From: an uncultured Bacteroidota bacterium
GTDB lineage: Bacteria; Bacteroidota; Bacteroidia; Chitinophagales; Chitinophagaceae
NCBI GenBank assembly: GCA_903882805.1
Contig: CAIRYK010000065.1
Coordinates: 38,345 to 102,344, forward strand
Reading direction: 5' to 3'
Length of the DNA: 64,000 nt
Each line of letters starts with the position of its first letter. Within the stretch, counting starts at the first letter, position 1. The notes beneath the pieces are model-generated. The model was not told the origin of the DNA. It made no database searches and saw only the letters and a list, made by a program, of their open reading frames with translations. The position numbers and the translations under genes were made by a program. Below, piece by piece: positions 36,021 through 45,041 of this stretch.

Positions 36021-37292
36021 TTGAAGCCGCTTTTTAGAATTTGCTCTCGGAGCGCATTCGCTTTGTTCGTTTTTTTGCTATTATGCAACATATCAGCTAT
36101 TGCAGCGCCTGATGGGAAAGCCCTGTTCATGTCGAACTGCGCTGCCTGCCACAACCCGTTGAAAGACGCGACAGGGCCGGCATTGCAAGGTATCGATAAG
36201 ACTTTGCCTCCCAAGCCATGGTTGTATGACTGGGTGCACAACTCAGCTAAGCTTATTGCCAGCGGCGATAAGGTTGCGGTAGACATCTACAACAAGTGGA
36301 ACAAAACAGCGATGACTGCGTTTCCTCAGTTGTCTAACGAAGAAATAGACGCGATCATCACCTACGTAAACGGTGTGAAAGCAGAAGGTCCAAAAACGCC
36401 TGCTGGAGGCGCTGCTGCATCAGGCGAGTCTGCCGAAAGCAACGGATGGGTTTACACAATCATTACTTTGTCGCTACTGGTATTGGTAGTGATACTGTGG
36501 AAAGCAAACACCGGCCTTCGCCGCGCTGCCAATGAGAAAGTAGGCATTCCAAACGAAAAAGAAATTCCGATCTACCGCAGTAAGCTGGTTATCGCAGTGT
36601 TTGCAATATTGGTATTCATATTTGCCGGCTACTGGATAGTAAATGGCGGTGTTAACGAAGGTCGTCAGCAAAACTATCAGCCGCTGCAACCCATATACTA
36701 CTCGCACAAAGTGCACGCAGGTATCAACCAGATCAACTGTTTGTACTGCCACGCTGGAGCTGAAAAGAGCCGTCAGGCGATGATACCTTCATCTAACGTA
36801 TGTATGAACTGTCACAAACAGATCAACTCATATAGCGGAGAAGCAGAACATCCGCTGAAAACAGCTGAAGGAAAGGTAATAAACGGTACAGAGCAGATCA
36901 AGCTGCTGTATAAATATGCAGGCTGGAACGAAGAAAAGAAAGATTACGATCGCGATGCAATGGGTAACATCAAAGCAACCCCAATACAGTGGGTTAAAAT
37001 ACACAACCTTCCCGATCACGTATACTTCAATCACGCGCAGCACGTAAAAGTTGGTCAGGTACAGTGCCAGCGCTGCCACGGCGATATCCAGGAAATGGAC
37101 GAAGTTTATCAGTTCGCTCCATTGTCTATGGGTTGGTGTATCAACTGCCACCGCCAGACAGAAGTTAAGTTCACCGACAACAAATACTACAGTATCTACG
37201 AAAAATACCATGAGGAACTGAAAACCGGTCAGCGTACAGGTGTAACAGAAGCCGAAGTGGGCGGTACAGAGTGTCAGAAATGCCACTACTAA
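36021..37292 (+). CDS. actA: Alternative Complex III subunit ActA, multihaem cytochrome c with extra monohaem domain
   Basis: ActA carries electrons from quinol oxidation towards the oxidase. The TTG at 36021 gives an ideal signal peptide (LKPLFRICSRSAFALFVFLLLC ending at AIAA); ATG 35928 and TTG 35907 are longer alternatives. A class I monohaem domain comes first (CAACH, ~40 residues in), then two membrane helices (TIITLSLLVLVVILW, LVIAVFAILVFIFAGYW), then five CxxCH motifs: CLYCH, CMNCH, CQRCH, CINCH and CQKCH, the last at the very C-terminus. So six haem sites, where the Rhodothermus ActA has five. A separate monohaem ActE is also encoded (42968). First gene of an eight-gene run. Confidence 0.9.
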   Translation: MKPLFRICSRSAFALFVFLLLCNISAIAAPDGKALFMSNCAACHNPLKDATGPALQGIDKTLPPKPWLYDWVHNSAKLIASGDKVAVDIYNKWNKTAMTAFPQLSNEEIDAIITYVNGVKAEGPKTPAGGAAASGESAESNGWVYTIITLSLLVLVVILWKANTGLRRAANEKVGIPNEKEIPIYRSKLVIAVFAILVFIFAGYWIVNGGVNEGRQQNYQPLQPIYYSHKVHAGINQINCLYCHAGAEKSRQAMIPSSNVCMNCHKQINSYSGEAEHPLKTAEGKVINGTEQIKLLYKYAGWNEEKKDYDRDAMGNIKATPIQWVKIHNLPDHVYFNHAQHVKVGQVQCQRCHGDIQEMDEVYQFAPLSMGWCINCHRQTEVKFTDNKYYSIYEKYHEELKTGQRTGVTEAEVGGTECQKCHY

Positions 37293-37422
37293 AAGTGAGT
37301 TGAAGTTGAGCAAAGTAGAATAGTGACTGAGGAAGACAGATGTGAACGCTAAAAAGAACAGCAACAGCATACTGAGAAACGCTTTCTCCATTTTTTTGAA
37401 TTTTGAATTTTGAATTTGCAAT

Positions 37423-39459
37423 ATGAGTCAAAAACAATATTGGTCGGGCCTGGAAGATTTGAATAAAATCAATGCTCCTCATACGGAAGTGGCAGACAAT
37501 GAGTTTAAAGAAGAATTGCCGTTTGACTTAAGCGACAGCTTATTCAACGCCAATACGCCTCGCCGCGACTTTTTGAAGTTCCTCGGTTTCAGCACATTAG
37601 CAGCTACGCTGGTAGCAAGTTGCGAAATGCCTGTGCGTAGAGCGATTCCTTATGCAATTAAGCCCGAAGACATCGTTCCGGGCGTACCTAACTACTATGC
37701 ATCTACTTTTGCTGACGGCGGCGACTATTGCGCTATCGTTATCAAAACAAGAGATGGTCGTCCGATAAAAATAGAAGGCAATGACATGTCGTCTATTACA
37801 AGAGGCGGTACATCTGCAAGGGTTCAGGCATCTGTACTTAATCTTTATGATAAGGCGCGTATTCGTTTCCCTTATGCCGATGGCAAAGAGGCTACGTTCG
37901 ATGCTATTGACCGTGTAGTGAAAGAAGGACTAGCAGCTAAAACCGGCTATCTGGTTACTTCATCTATACTTAGTCCATCTACTAAAGAAATAATAACGCA
38001 GTTTGTCGCTAAGTTCCCTAATGTTAAGCACATAGTTTACGATGCAATATCGTATTCAGGTATGTTGCTTGCCAATGAGGCTTGCTATGGCAAACGCACA
38101 TTGCCTACATTCCATTTTGATAAAGCGAAAACAATAGTGAGCATTGGCGCAGATTTTCTGGGCACCTGGCTTTCACCTGTTGAGTTTTCTAAAGCTTATT
38201 CAAAAGGACGCAAGATCAGCGCTAAAGACACCAAATCGCTGTCTAAGCACTATCATGTAGAACCCAACCACACTATTACCGGCGCTGCAGCCGACCATAG
38301 AGCGACTTGCCGACCAACCGAGAAAGGTATGGTAGTAACAGCGCTTTACAATGCTGTAGTAAATGGCGCGGCTCCTTCATTGCCATCTAAAGGCCTGAAC
38401 GAGCTGGTTACTAAAGCCGCAGCCGACCTGAAAAAAGGTAACGGTATGGTAGTATGCGGTTGCAACGACGTAGCAATACAAACAGTAGTAAACGCAATAA
38501 ACGATAAGATAGGCGCCAACGGAACTACCATCAACTGGGCTACAACAGGCAACTACAAACAAGGTATCGATAAAGATATCGTGGATATGGTTGCTGCAAT
38601 GGAAGCAGGCTCTGTAGGTACAGTGATACTCGCTGGCGTTAACCCTGTTTACGATTATTTTGAAGGCAAGAAATTTGCTGCAGCCCTCGCTAAAGTAGGC
38701 GTAACTGTATCGTTTGCCGACAGAATGGATGAAACAGCGCAGAAATGTAAATTTGTAGTACCAGATCATAACTTCCTCGAAAACTGGGGCGATGCTGAAC
38801 CAAGATCAAACTACTTCAGCTTGCAGCAGCCCGGTATAGCTCCGCTGTTCAAAACACGCGCTATGCAGGATTCGCTCTTGACATGGGCGGGAGGTACACA
38901 GTCTTACGCTGATTTCTGGAAAGACTACTGGATGAAGAAGCTTGGTAGCCAAGCGGCTTTCGATCAGGCTCTTCAGGAAGGTGTAATTGAACCTAAAGAA
39001 ATTGCTTTGGGCGGCGCTACCTACGCAGGTAATGTAGCAGATGCTATTAGCAAAATACAGGCAAGAAAAGCAAGTACGGGCGTAGAACTGGTTGTTTACC
39101 AGAAAGTAGGTATTGGTCATGGCGGCGTATGGAGTAACAATCCATGGTTGCAGGAAATGCCCGACCCAATTACTAAAGCTACGTGGGATAACTATTTGTG
39201 CGTATCGCCTAAAAGAGCAAAAGCCCTTGATGCAGAATTGACAGGCTTTACTGAAGTAGATGCTAAGAAACGCGTTGTTACTGTAAAAGGCGCCAACGGA
39301 TATACTATAAAAGCTCCTATTATTGTAGTGCCAGGTATGCACAACGATGTAGTAGCGCTGGCAGTAGGTTATGGTCGCGATAAAATGGTGGGCCGCGCCG
39401 CTGCAACAGACGAAACAGCCGGTAACGAAAAAGGCGGAAAAAATGCATATCGTTTGTGA
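37423..39459 (+). CDS. actB: ACIII subunit ActB, molybdopterin-oxidoreductase-like part (frame ends early)
   Basis: 678 residues. The N-terminus carries a Tat-like twin Arg (TPRRDFLKFLGF, ~45) followed by a Cys in a lipobox-like setting (TLVASC). The rest is the MopB-like fold of ActB, which in known ACIII has lost its Mo cofactor and acts as a scaffold. The frame stops at TGA 39457-39459, inside the MopB C-terminal barrel (IIVVPGMHNDVVALAVGYGR ... GKNAYRL). The next frame (39456) continues the same barrel without a gap, so this is one gene read in two frames. One missing G near 39456, by sequencing error or true mutation, would explain it. Confidence 0.9.
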   Translation: MSQKQYWSGLEDLNKINAPHTEVADNEFKEELPFDLSDSLFNANTPRRDFLKFLGFSTLAATLVASCEMPVRRAIPYAIKPEDIVPGVPNYYASTFADGGDYCAIVIKTRDGRPIKIEGNDMSSITRGGTSARVQASVLNLYDKARIRFPYADGKEATFDAIDRVVKEGLAAKTGYLVTSSILSPSTKEIITQFVAKFPNVKHIVYDAISYSGMLLANEACYGKRTLPTFHFDKAKTIVSIGADFLGTWLSPVEFSKAYSKGRKISAKDTKSLSKHYHVEPNHTITGAAADHRATCRPTEKGMVVTALYNAVVNGAAPSLPSKGLNELVTKAAADLKKGNGMVVCGCNDVAIQTVVNAINDKIGANGTTINWATTGNYKQGIDKDIVDMVAAMEAGSVGTVILAGVNPVYDYFEGKKFAAALAKVGVTVSFADRMDETAQKCKFVVPDHNFLENWGDAEPRSNYFSLQQPGIAPLFKTRAMQDSLLTWAGGTQSYADFWKDYWMKKLGSQAAFDQALQEGVIEPKEIALGGATYAGNVADAISKIQARKASTGVELVVYQKVGIGHGGVWSNNPWLQEMPDPITKATWDNYLCVSPKRAKALDAELTGFTEVDAKKRVVTVKGANGYTIKAPIIVVPGMHNDVVALAVGYGRDKMVGRAAATDETAGNEKGGKNAYRL

Positions 39460-40586
39460 TGTTCAATGGCCAGACATTCGAGTCGCACCACGACGTTACA
39501 ATTGCCGGCACCAACGAATTTTATGAAATAGCCATTACCCAAACGCATAATAGCTATGAGGCTCGTCCAATTCTCCATGAATTTACACTTGAAGAGTTTG
39601 AGAAGGATCCAAAAATATTGCTTAAAGAGCGTGGAAATGAAATAGCTGAATTTGCTGAAATTCCATGGTTGGAAGAAGGTAAAGAGGCAGAAACAGAAAA
39701 AATTGTCGGTCCAAATACAGAAGAAGAATATCGTATTAACGGTACGCTTTATCCAAACCACCCATACGAAGGTATTAAGTGGGGAATGTCGATCGACCTT
39801 TCAACATGTATAGGTTGCGGCGCTTGCGTTGTAGGCTGTATGGCAGAGAATAACGTATCGGTAGTAGGTAAAGAGCATGTGATGAAGTCGCATGAAATGC
39901 ACTGGATAAGAATCGATCGTTATTTCAGCGGTAAAATCGAAGAGCCTGATACAATTCAGACTATATTCCAGCCAATGCTTTGCCAGCACTGCGATAACGC
40001 TCCTTGCGAAAACGTATGTCCGGTATCTGCGACCAACCACAGCACTGAAGGTTTGAACCAGATGGCTTATAACCGTTGTATAGGCACTAAGTATTGTGCA
40101 AACAACTGTCCATATAAAGTTCGTCACTTTAACTGGATGGACTGGAACGGAGCTGATGCATTTGCAGACAACCAATTTGAAGATTATCGTCGCGATGACC
40201 TGAACGATGATTTGACAAGAATGGTGCTTAACCCTGATGTTACCGTAAGAAGTCGCGGTGTAATGGAGAAGTGCTCATTCTGCGTACAGCGTTTGCAAGA
40301 AGGTAAACTGGCTGCTAAAAAAGCTGGTCGTCCGGTTAAAGATGGTGAAATTCGCACTGCATGTCAGCAGGCCTGTCCTACAGATGCTATCACCTTTGGT
40401 AATGTTAACGACAGAGGTAGCGAAATTGCTAAGCTGCGTAAAGATGAGCAAATGGAGCGTACATTCTATGTTCTGGAGCACATACACACATTGCCAAACA
40501 TTAATTATCTTGCCAAGATCAGAAATGCTGATGAAATCAAGGGTATTGATGAGAAGAAGGACGATTTCCTGAAATACCACATTTAG
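39456..40586 (+). CDS. actB: ACIII subunit ActB, C-terminal iron-sulfur part
   Basis: 376 residues from GTG 39456 (or ATG 39459, which overlaps the preceding TGA as TGATG). The first ~90 residues (MFNGQTFESHHDVTIAGTNEFYEIAITQTHNSYE) finish the MopB C-terminal barrel of the previous frame. The rest is a ferredoxin-like domain with four Cys groups: CIGCGACVVGC, CQHCDNAPCENVCP, CIGTKYCANNCP and CSFCVQR...CQQACP. In ACIII this part holds three [4Fe-4S] clusters and one [3Fe-4S] cluster that pass electrons to the haems. The combined length of the two frames (~1050) fits the usual single-chain ActB. Confidence 0.92.
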   Translation: MMFNGQTFESHHDVTIAGTNEFYEIAITQTHNSYEARPILHEFTLEEFEKDPKILLKERGNEIAEFAEIPWLEEGKEAETEKIVGPNTEEEYRINGTLYPNHPYEGIKWGMSIDLSTCIGCGACVVGCMAENNVSVVGKEHVMKSHEMHWIRIDRYFSGKIEEPDTIQTIFQPMLCQHCDNAPCENVCPVSATNHSTEGLNQMAYNRCIGTKYCANNCPYKVRHFNWMDWNGADAFADNQFEDYRRDDLNDDLTRMVLNPDVTVRSRGVMEKCSFCVQRLQEGKLAAKKAGRPVKDGEIRTACQQACPTDAITFGNVNDRGSEIAKLRKDEQMERTFYVLEHIHTLPNINYLAKIRNADEIKGIDEKKDDFLKYHI

Positions 40587-40707
40587 TAGTATCAGGGAGC
40601 AATACGAAGAACTTTAGTTAGTTGAGGTTGATATAATAATAATGTGTTAGAAAGAAGTTTAGTTGACTGCTTTACTTCACAATTAAAAAAATTACTAATT
40701 ACGTGCT

Positions 40708-42174
40708 ATGCATATTAAGTACGAATCGTTTGTAAGGGAACCACTTGTAGATGGTAACAAGACTTATCACCAGGTGTCTGAAGACATCATACGTCCTATT
40801 GAGGGTAAACCCGGACGTATGTGGTATGTTGGTTTTTTCTTCTCAATCATCCTGCTGTGTTTCGGAATTTTTTCCGTTAGCTGGTCGGTGTATTGGGGAT
40901 TGGGAACCTGGGGTGTAAACCGTACGGTAGGATGGGGTTGGGACATTACCAACTTCGTGTGGTGGATTGGTATCGGTCACGCCGGTACGCTTATCTCCGC
41001 GATCCTCTTGCTATTCCGTCAGGGATGGCGTACAGGTGTAAACCGAGCAGCGGAAGCGATGACGATATTTGCGGTAATGTGCGCGGGGCAGTTCCCAATA
41101 TGGCACATGGGTCGCGTATGGGATGGTTTCTGGGTATTGCCGCTGCCTAACTCGCGCGGTCCACTATGGCCGAACTTCGACTCTCCTCTTCTTTGGGACG
41201 TGTTTGCGATATCAACTTACTTCACCGTATCACTGTTGTTCTGGTATTCTGGTCTTGTTCCCGATTTCTCGTTGATACGTGACCGCGCTAAAACGAAATT
41301 GCGCAAGATGTTGTACGGTTTTGCTTCATTTGGCTGGACGGGTACTGCAAAGAACTGGCAACGTATGGAAGCTTTAGCGCTTGTACTTGCAGGTTTGTCT
41401 ACTCCACTGGTACTTTCTGTACACACTATCGTATCTTTCGACTTCGCAACCTCAGTTATACCTGGTTGGCACACAACTATCTTCCCGCCATACTTCGTAG
41501 CGGGCGCTGTATTCTCTGGTTTCGCAATGGTGAATACACTGTTGGTTATCACTCGTAAGATATTGCACCTTGAAGAGTATATTACTATAGGTCACCTGGA
41601 GGCAATGAACAAGATTATCGTTCTTACAGGTTCTATCGTAGGTGTGGCTTATCTTACAGAGTTGTTTATCTCTTGGTACAGTCAGAATTGGGGTGAAATG
41701 GCAGCGTTCCAATGGCGTATCATGGGTCCATATTGGTGGAGCTACTGGGCGATGATGACTTGTAACGTGGTATCTCCTCAGTTGTTCTGGGTCAAGAAGT
41801 TGAGAAGAAACATACCCTTCACATTTGTTATGTCTATCGTGGTGAACATTGGTATGTGGTTTGAGCGTTTCGTAATCATCGTTACTTCTACTTACCGCGA
41901 CTGGGTGCCAGGAAGCTGGTCTTATTACAGCCCAACATGGCCGGAGGTTGGTTTCTATCTCGGTACGTTTGGTTTGTTCTTTACTTTGTACTTCCTTTTT
42001 GCTAAGTATTTCCCGGTAATAGCAGTAGCTGAGATCAAGTTTGTACTTAAAACGTCTGGCGACAACTACAAGAGAGATATGGAGCGCATTGAGGTGCAAA
42101 GCGCTGAAGAATTCCAGCATGAGTTGGATGCTCATCATGATGAAGATCATCACGAAGAAGCAGCTCACCATTAA
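40708..42174 (+). CDS. actC: ACIII subunit ActC, NrfD/PsrC-like membrane subunit
   Basis: 488 residues with about ten membrane helices. It starts with a soluble segment (HQVSEDIIRPIEGKPGRMWYVGFFFSI) and ends in a His/Glu/Asp-rich tail (HHDEDHHEEAAHH). Motifs of the NrfD family are visible (WWIGIGHAGTLISAILLLFRQGWR, VLPLPNSRGPLWPNFDSPLLWD). It holds the quinol site near the periplasmic side and is thought to move protons. It is 121 bases after actB. The long His-rich tail may bind metal and is a visible oddity. Confidence 0.95.
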   Translation: MHIKYESFVREPLVDGNKTYHQVSEDIIRPIEGKPGRMWYVGFFFSIILLCFGIFSVSWSVYWGLGTWGVNRTVGWGWDITNFVWWIGIGHAGTLISAILLLFRQGWRTGVNRAAEAMTIFAVMCAGQFPIWHMGRVWDGFWVLPLPNSRGPLWPNFDSPLLWDVFAISTYFTVSLLFWYSGLVPDFSLIRDRAKTKLRKMLYGFASFGWTGTAKNWQRMEALALVLAGLSTPLVLSVHTIVSFDFATSVIPGWHTTIFPPYFVAGAVFSGFAMVNTLLVITRKILHLEEYITIGHLEAMNKIIVLTGSIVGVAYLTELFISWYSQNWGEMAAFQWRIMGPYWWSYWAMMTCNVVSPQLFWVKKLRRNIPFTFVMSIVVNIGMWFERFVIIVTSTYRDWVPGSWSYYSPTWPEVGFYLGTFGLFFTLYFLFAKYFPVIAVAEIKFVLKTSGDNYKRDMERIEVQSAEEFQHELDAHHDEDHHEEAAHH

Positions 42175-42234
42175 TAGAGCAGGTTAGCAATAATCGATTG
42201 AAAAAATTATTAGACTTTTTGAATTTATAATACA

Positions 42235-42822
42235 ATGGCTATAAAGAAATTTGCAGTAGCGGCCTACGACGATGAAGCAGTATTGTTTCCTGCAGTCAAG
42301 AAAGTGCGCAAAAGCGGTTACAAAATACACGATGTCTATACGCCTTTTGCGGTGCACGGACTTGATGTAGCCCTCGGTCATAAGGATACAGATTTGCACA
42401 TCGCCGGTTTTATCTATGGATTGTGCGGTACTTCTACAGCAGTTGGTTTTATCTCATGGATTTATACATCCGATTGGCCTATAGTGTATGGTGGTAAGCC
42501 TCACTTTGCATTACCAGCATGGATTCCAATCACTTTTGAGCTTACAGTATTGTTTGCTGCAGTGGGTATGGTGTTGAGTTTCTGCTACCTTAATCAGATA
42601 ATGCCAGGCGTTAAAAAACACGTATTCCACCCCCGTCAGAGCGATGACCTTTTTGTAATGGCTATTGAAATAAACAGCCATATGTCTGAATCTGAGGTAA
42701 TAGCATTCCTTAAATCAACCGGCGCTGTAGAAACAAATGTTCAGATGGCTGAAGAAGGATGGTGGTACGGACGTTGGGATAAAGAAGAAGAATACGAAAA
42801 ATTGAATAGTTCAGTTGCTTAG
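42235..42822 (+). CDS. actD: ACIII subunit ActD (DUF3341)
   Basis: 195 residues with two membrane helices (~60-80 and ~100-125). DUF3341 features: KKFAVAAYDDEAVLFPAVKKVRKSGYKIHDVYTPFAVHGLD, and the C-terminal cytosolic part with RQSDDLFVMAIE. A small membrane subunit that packs against ActC and ActF. It is 60 bases after actC in the operon. Confidence 0.93.
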   Translation: MAIKKFAVAAYDDEAVLFPAVKKVRKSGYKIHDVYTPFAVHGLDVALGHKDTDLHIAGFIYGLCGTSTAVGFISWIYTSDWPIVYGGKPHFALPAWIPITFELTVLFAAVGMVLSFCYLNQIMPGVKKHVFHPRQSDDLFVMAIEINSHMSESEVIAFLKSTGAVETNVQMAEEGWWYGRWDKEEEYEKLNSSVA

Positions 42823-42967
42823 TATCACAACGTTTTAGCGTTTTGTGTATTTTTGATAAGAGTAAGAAGTAGCGTCCCGTTTAGATTGATAATAGATCTG
42901 TAATAGGAAACTAACCTCGTTGCTAATGACTTATTACTTTTTGGAAATTTGAATTTTGATAATTAAT

Positions 42968-43687
42968 ATGAACAAGATTAAGAGCATAGTAGTAGCAAGC
43001 CTGGCAATTACCATTGGTCTCGTTTCGTGCGACTCAGGTAATATGCGTCGAACTCCGGGTCACATTTATGCGCCCGACATGACCTACTCGCGTGCTTATG
43101 ATGCATATACATCAAATCCTAACTTCTCTGACAGCCTGACAAGCAGACCTCCTGTAGCTGGCACTGTTGCACGTGGTCATGAATTGCCCGATCATTTAAA
43201 AGAAGGCGATACAATGGCTATGAAAACAATGACTACTTCGTTGCGTTTTACGCCCGATGAGTTGAAGGAAGGCGGCAGGCTGTTTAACATATACTGCGGT
43301 ATTTGTCATGGTACTGCACTCGATGGTCAGGGTCCGTTGTATACTGCTGGAAAGTTTGCTTCAATGCCTGCGAATTTGAAAGATGCAAAGTATCTCCATA
43401 TGCCAGTCGGTCAGATGTATCATGCCATAAAGTATGGTAAGAACATGATGGGCGCTTATGGTAGCCAAATAGACATCAGACAACGCTGGATGGTAATTGC
43501 TTATATCAAGAAGGTGCAATCAGAAAACGGTGGCGACGCATTTGCTTTCGGCACAACTACTCCTGCTCCTGTTGCAGATACTACCGCAAAAGCGAAAGAA
43601 GGACCAGTAGTAGCTATGGCTGATGCAAAGGAAAAGCAAGAGCCCGCAAAAGCTGAAAAAGCGCCTAAAAAAGGTAAGAAGCATTAA
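42968..43687 (+). CDS. actE: ACIII subunit ActE, monohaem cytochrome c lipoprotein
   Basis: 239 residues from ATG 42968; the four upstream codons from TTG 42956 are less likely. The leader MNKIKSIVVASLAITIGLVSC has a lipobox. One haem motif, CGICHG, near residue 110, with an axial Met in HMPVGQM or NMMGAYG. A low-complexity Lys/Ala/Glu tail (KEKQEPAKAEKAPKKGKKH) follows. It receives electrons from the multihaem ActA and hands them to the oxidase or a soluble carrier. It lies between actD and actF as in other ACIII operons. Confidence 0.93.
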   Translation: MNKIKSIVVASLAITIGLVSCDSGNMRRTPGHIYAPDMTYSRAYDAYTSNPNFSDSLTSRPPVAGTVARGHELPDHLKEGDTMAMKTMTTSLRFTPDELKEGGRLFNIYCGICHGTALDGQGPLYTAGKFASMPANLKDAKYLHMPVGQMYHAIKYGKNMMGAYGSQIDIRQRWMVIAYIKKVQSENGGDAFAFGTTTPAPVADTTAKAKEGPVVAMADAKEKQEPAKAEKAPKKGKKH

Positions 43688-43749
43688 TAGGTAACAATTT
43701 TAGTAACAGAATAGAATTTTAGAACGTATTTTAATTAAAGTCGCATACA

Positions 43750-44976
43750 ATGAATGACCGTTTTGAGATACCCGGACGCTTAAAGAATACCAGTCTCGCA
43801 TTGATAGCAGTAGGTGTGCTTACACTTATAGCAGGTATTGCTTCTTTGCTGATGGGACACAATAGCAACGACACAGACAGAGCGCGTTTTTGGGCCGTAT
43901 TGCTCCATGATAGCGTATTCTTTACGCTGATCACAGCTGTGAGCATATTTATTCAGGCCGCTGTTTCGCTGGCCCAAGGCGCTTGGCTTGTTGCCTATCG
44001 CCGAGTACCTGAAGCAATTGGCGCCAACGTTTGGATTTTTGGAACCATAGCTGCAGTAGTGATGTTCCTGATCGTGTTTACGTTTAAGGATTCAGCAGGA
44101 CAAAACACTATTTATCCTTGGGTCACACCAAAGGCGGGCGATAAGATATTATTAGGTAAAGGAGCTTTCCTTAATAAAGGTATGTTTGTTGGCTTTACAC
44201 TGGTAACAGTTGCGCTTTGGGCATACTTTGGTAACAAATTCAGAGCAATGTCAATAGCTCAGGAAAGCGCGCCAAAGAACGATACCAAAATCTATTGGAA
44301 AGTCTTTCGTTTGTCTGGCGTATTTCTGTTTGTTTATGCACTTACGCAAATGAGCACTGGTCCTTGGTTGTGGATCATGAGTATTCAGGCACATTGGTAC
44401 TCTACCTTGTTTAGCTGGTACACATTTGCAAGCGCCTTTGTTAGCGGTATATCTCTTATAATGTTGTGGGTTATCTATTTGAAGAACCAAGGTAATCTCG
44501 AGTTGGTAACTAAAGAACACATGCACGACCTGGGTAAGTTTATGTTTGCCTTCAGTGTTTTCTGGACATATCTTTGGTTTGCTCAGTACATGCTTATATG
44601 GTATGCGAATATTCCTGATGAAACTGTTTATTTCAAACTTCGTCAGCAGGGTCCGTATAGCGTAATTTTCTACGCAAACTTTATCATCAACTTCTGCATG
44701 CCAATCATTATACTTATGGCTCGCCCAAGTAAACGTAATTATTTTACTGTTACTTTTATGGCTATGGTTATTATCTTTGGTCACTGGTTGGATTATTTCC
44801 AGATGATTATGCCTGGTCCATTGAAAGGTCACTGGCACATCAACTGGTACGAGATTGGAATCTTCATGGGCTTTGCAGGACTGTTGATATTCACAGTTAG
44901 CCGCACATTGGCAAAATCAAATCTTGTTCCTGCCAACAATTTGTTGCTGAAAGAAACAATGGTTCATATTGCCTAA
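43750..44976 (+). CDS. actF: ACIII subunit ActF, NrfD-like second quinol-type membrane subunit
   Basis: 408 residues, about ten membrane helices, a paralogue of ActC. Seen: FARL-type start (DRFEIPGRLKNTSLALIAVGVLTLIAG), the periplasmic loop AWLVAYRRVPEAIGANVW, and PWLWIMSIQAHWYSTLFSWYTF. It pairs with ActC in the membrane; a quinol site is not established for this subunit. The start is ATG 43750, 62 bases after actE. Confidence 0.94.
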   Translation: MNDRFEIPGRLKNTSLALIAVGVLTLIAGIASLLMGHNSNDTDRARFWAVLLHDSVFFTLITAVSIFIQAAVSLAQGAWLVAYRRVPEAIGANVWIFGTIAAVVMFLIVFTFKDSAGQNTIYPWVTPKAGDKILLGKGAFLNKGMFVGFTLVTVALWAYFGNKFRAMSIAQESAPKNDTKIYWKVFRLSGVFLFVYALTQMSTGPWLWIMSIQAHWYSTLFSWYTFASAFVSGISLIMLWVIYLKNQGNLELVTKEHMHDLGKFMFAFSVFWTYLWFAQYMLIWYANIPDETVYFKLRQQGPYSVIFYANFIINFCMPIIILMARPSKRNYFTVTFMAMVIIFGHWLDYFQMIMPGPLKGHWHINWYEIGIFMGFAGLLIFTVSRTLAKSNLVPANNLLLKETMVHIA

Positions 44977-45041
44977 CTACAATTGAATCTCGGATATAAA
45001 CAAGGATTAAAATTTAACAAGTAAATCTAAGCTTAACGACC

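Noticed and set aside
39456..39462. Programmed -1 frameshift in actB
   Set aside because: No X-XXY-YYZ slippery heptamer lies before the stop and no stimulating hairpin is obvious; a missing base is simpler.
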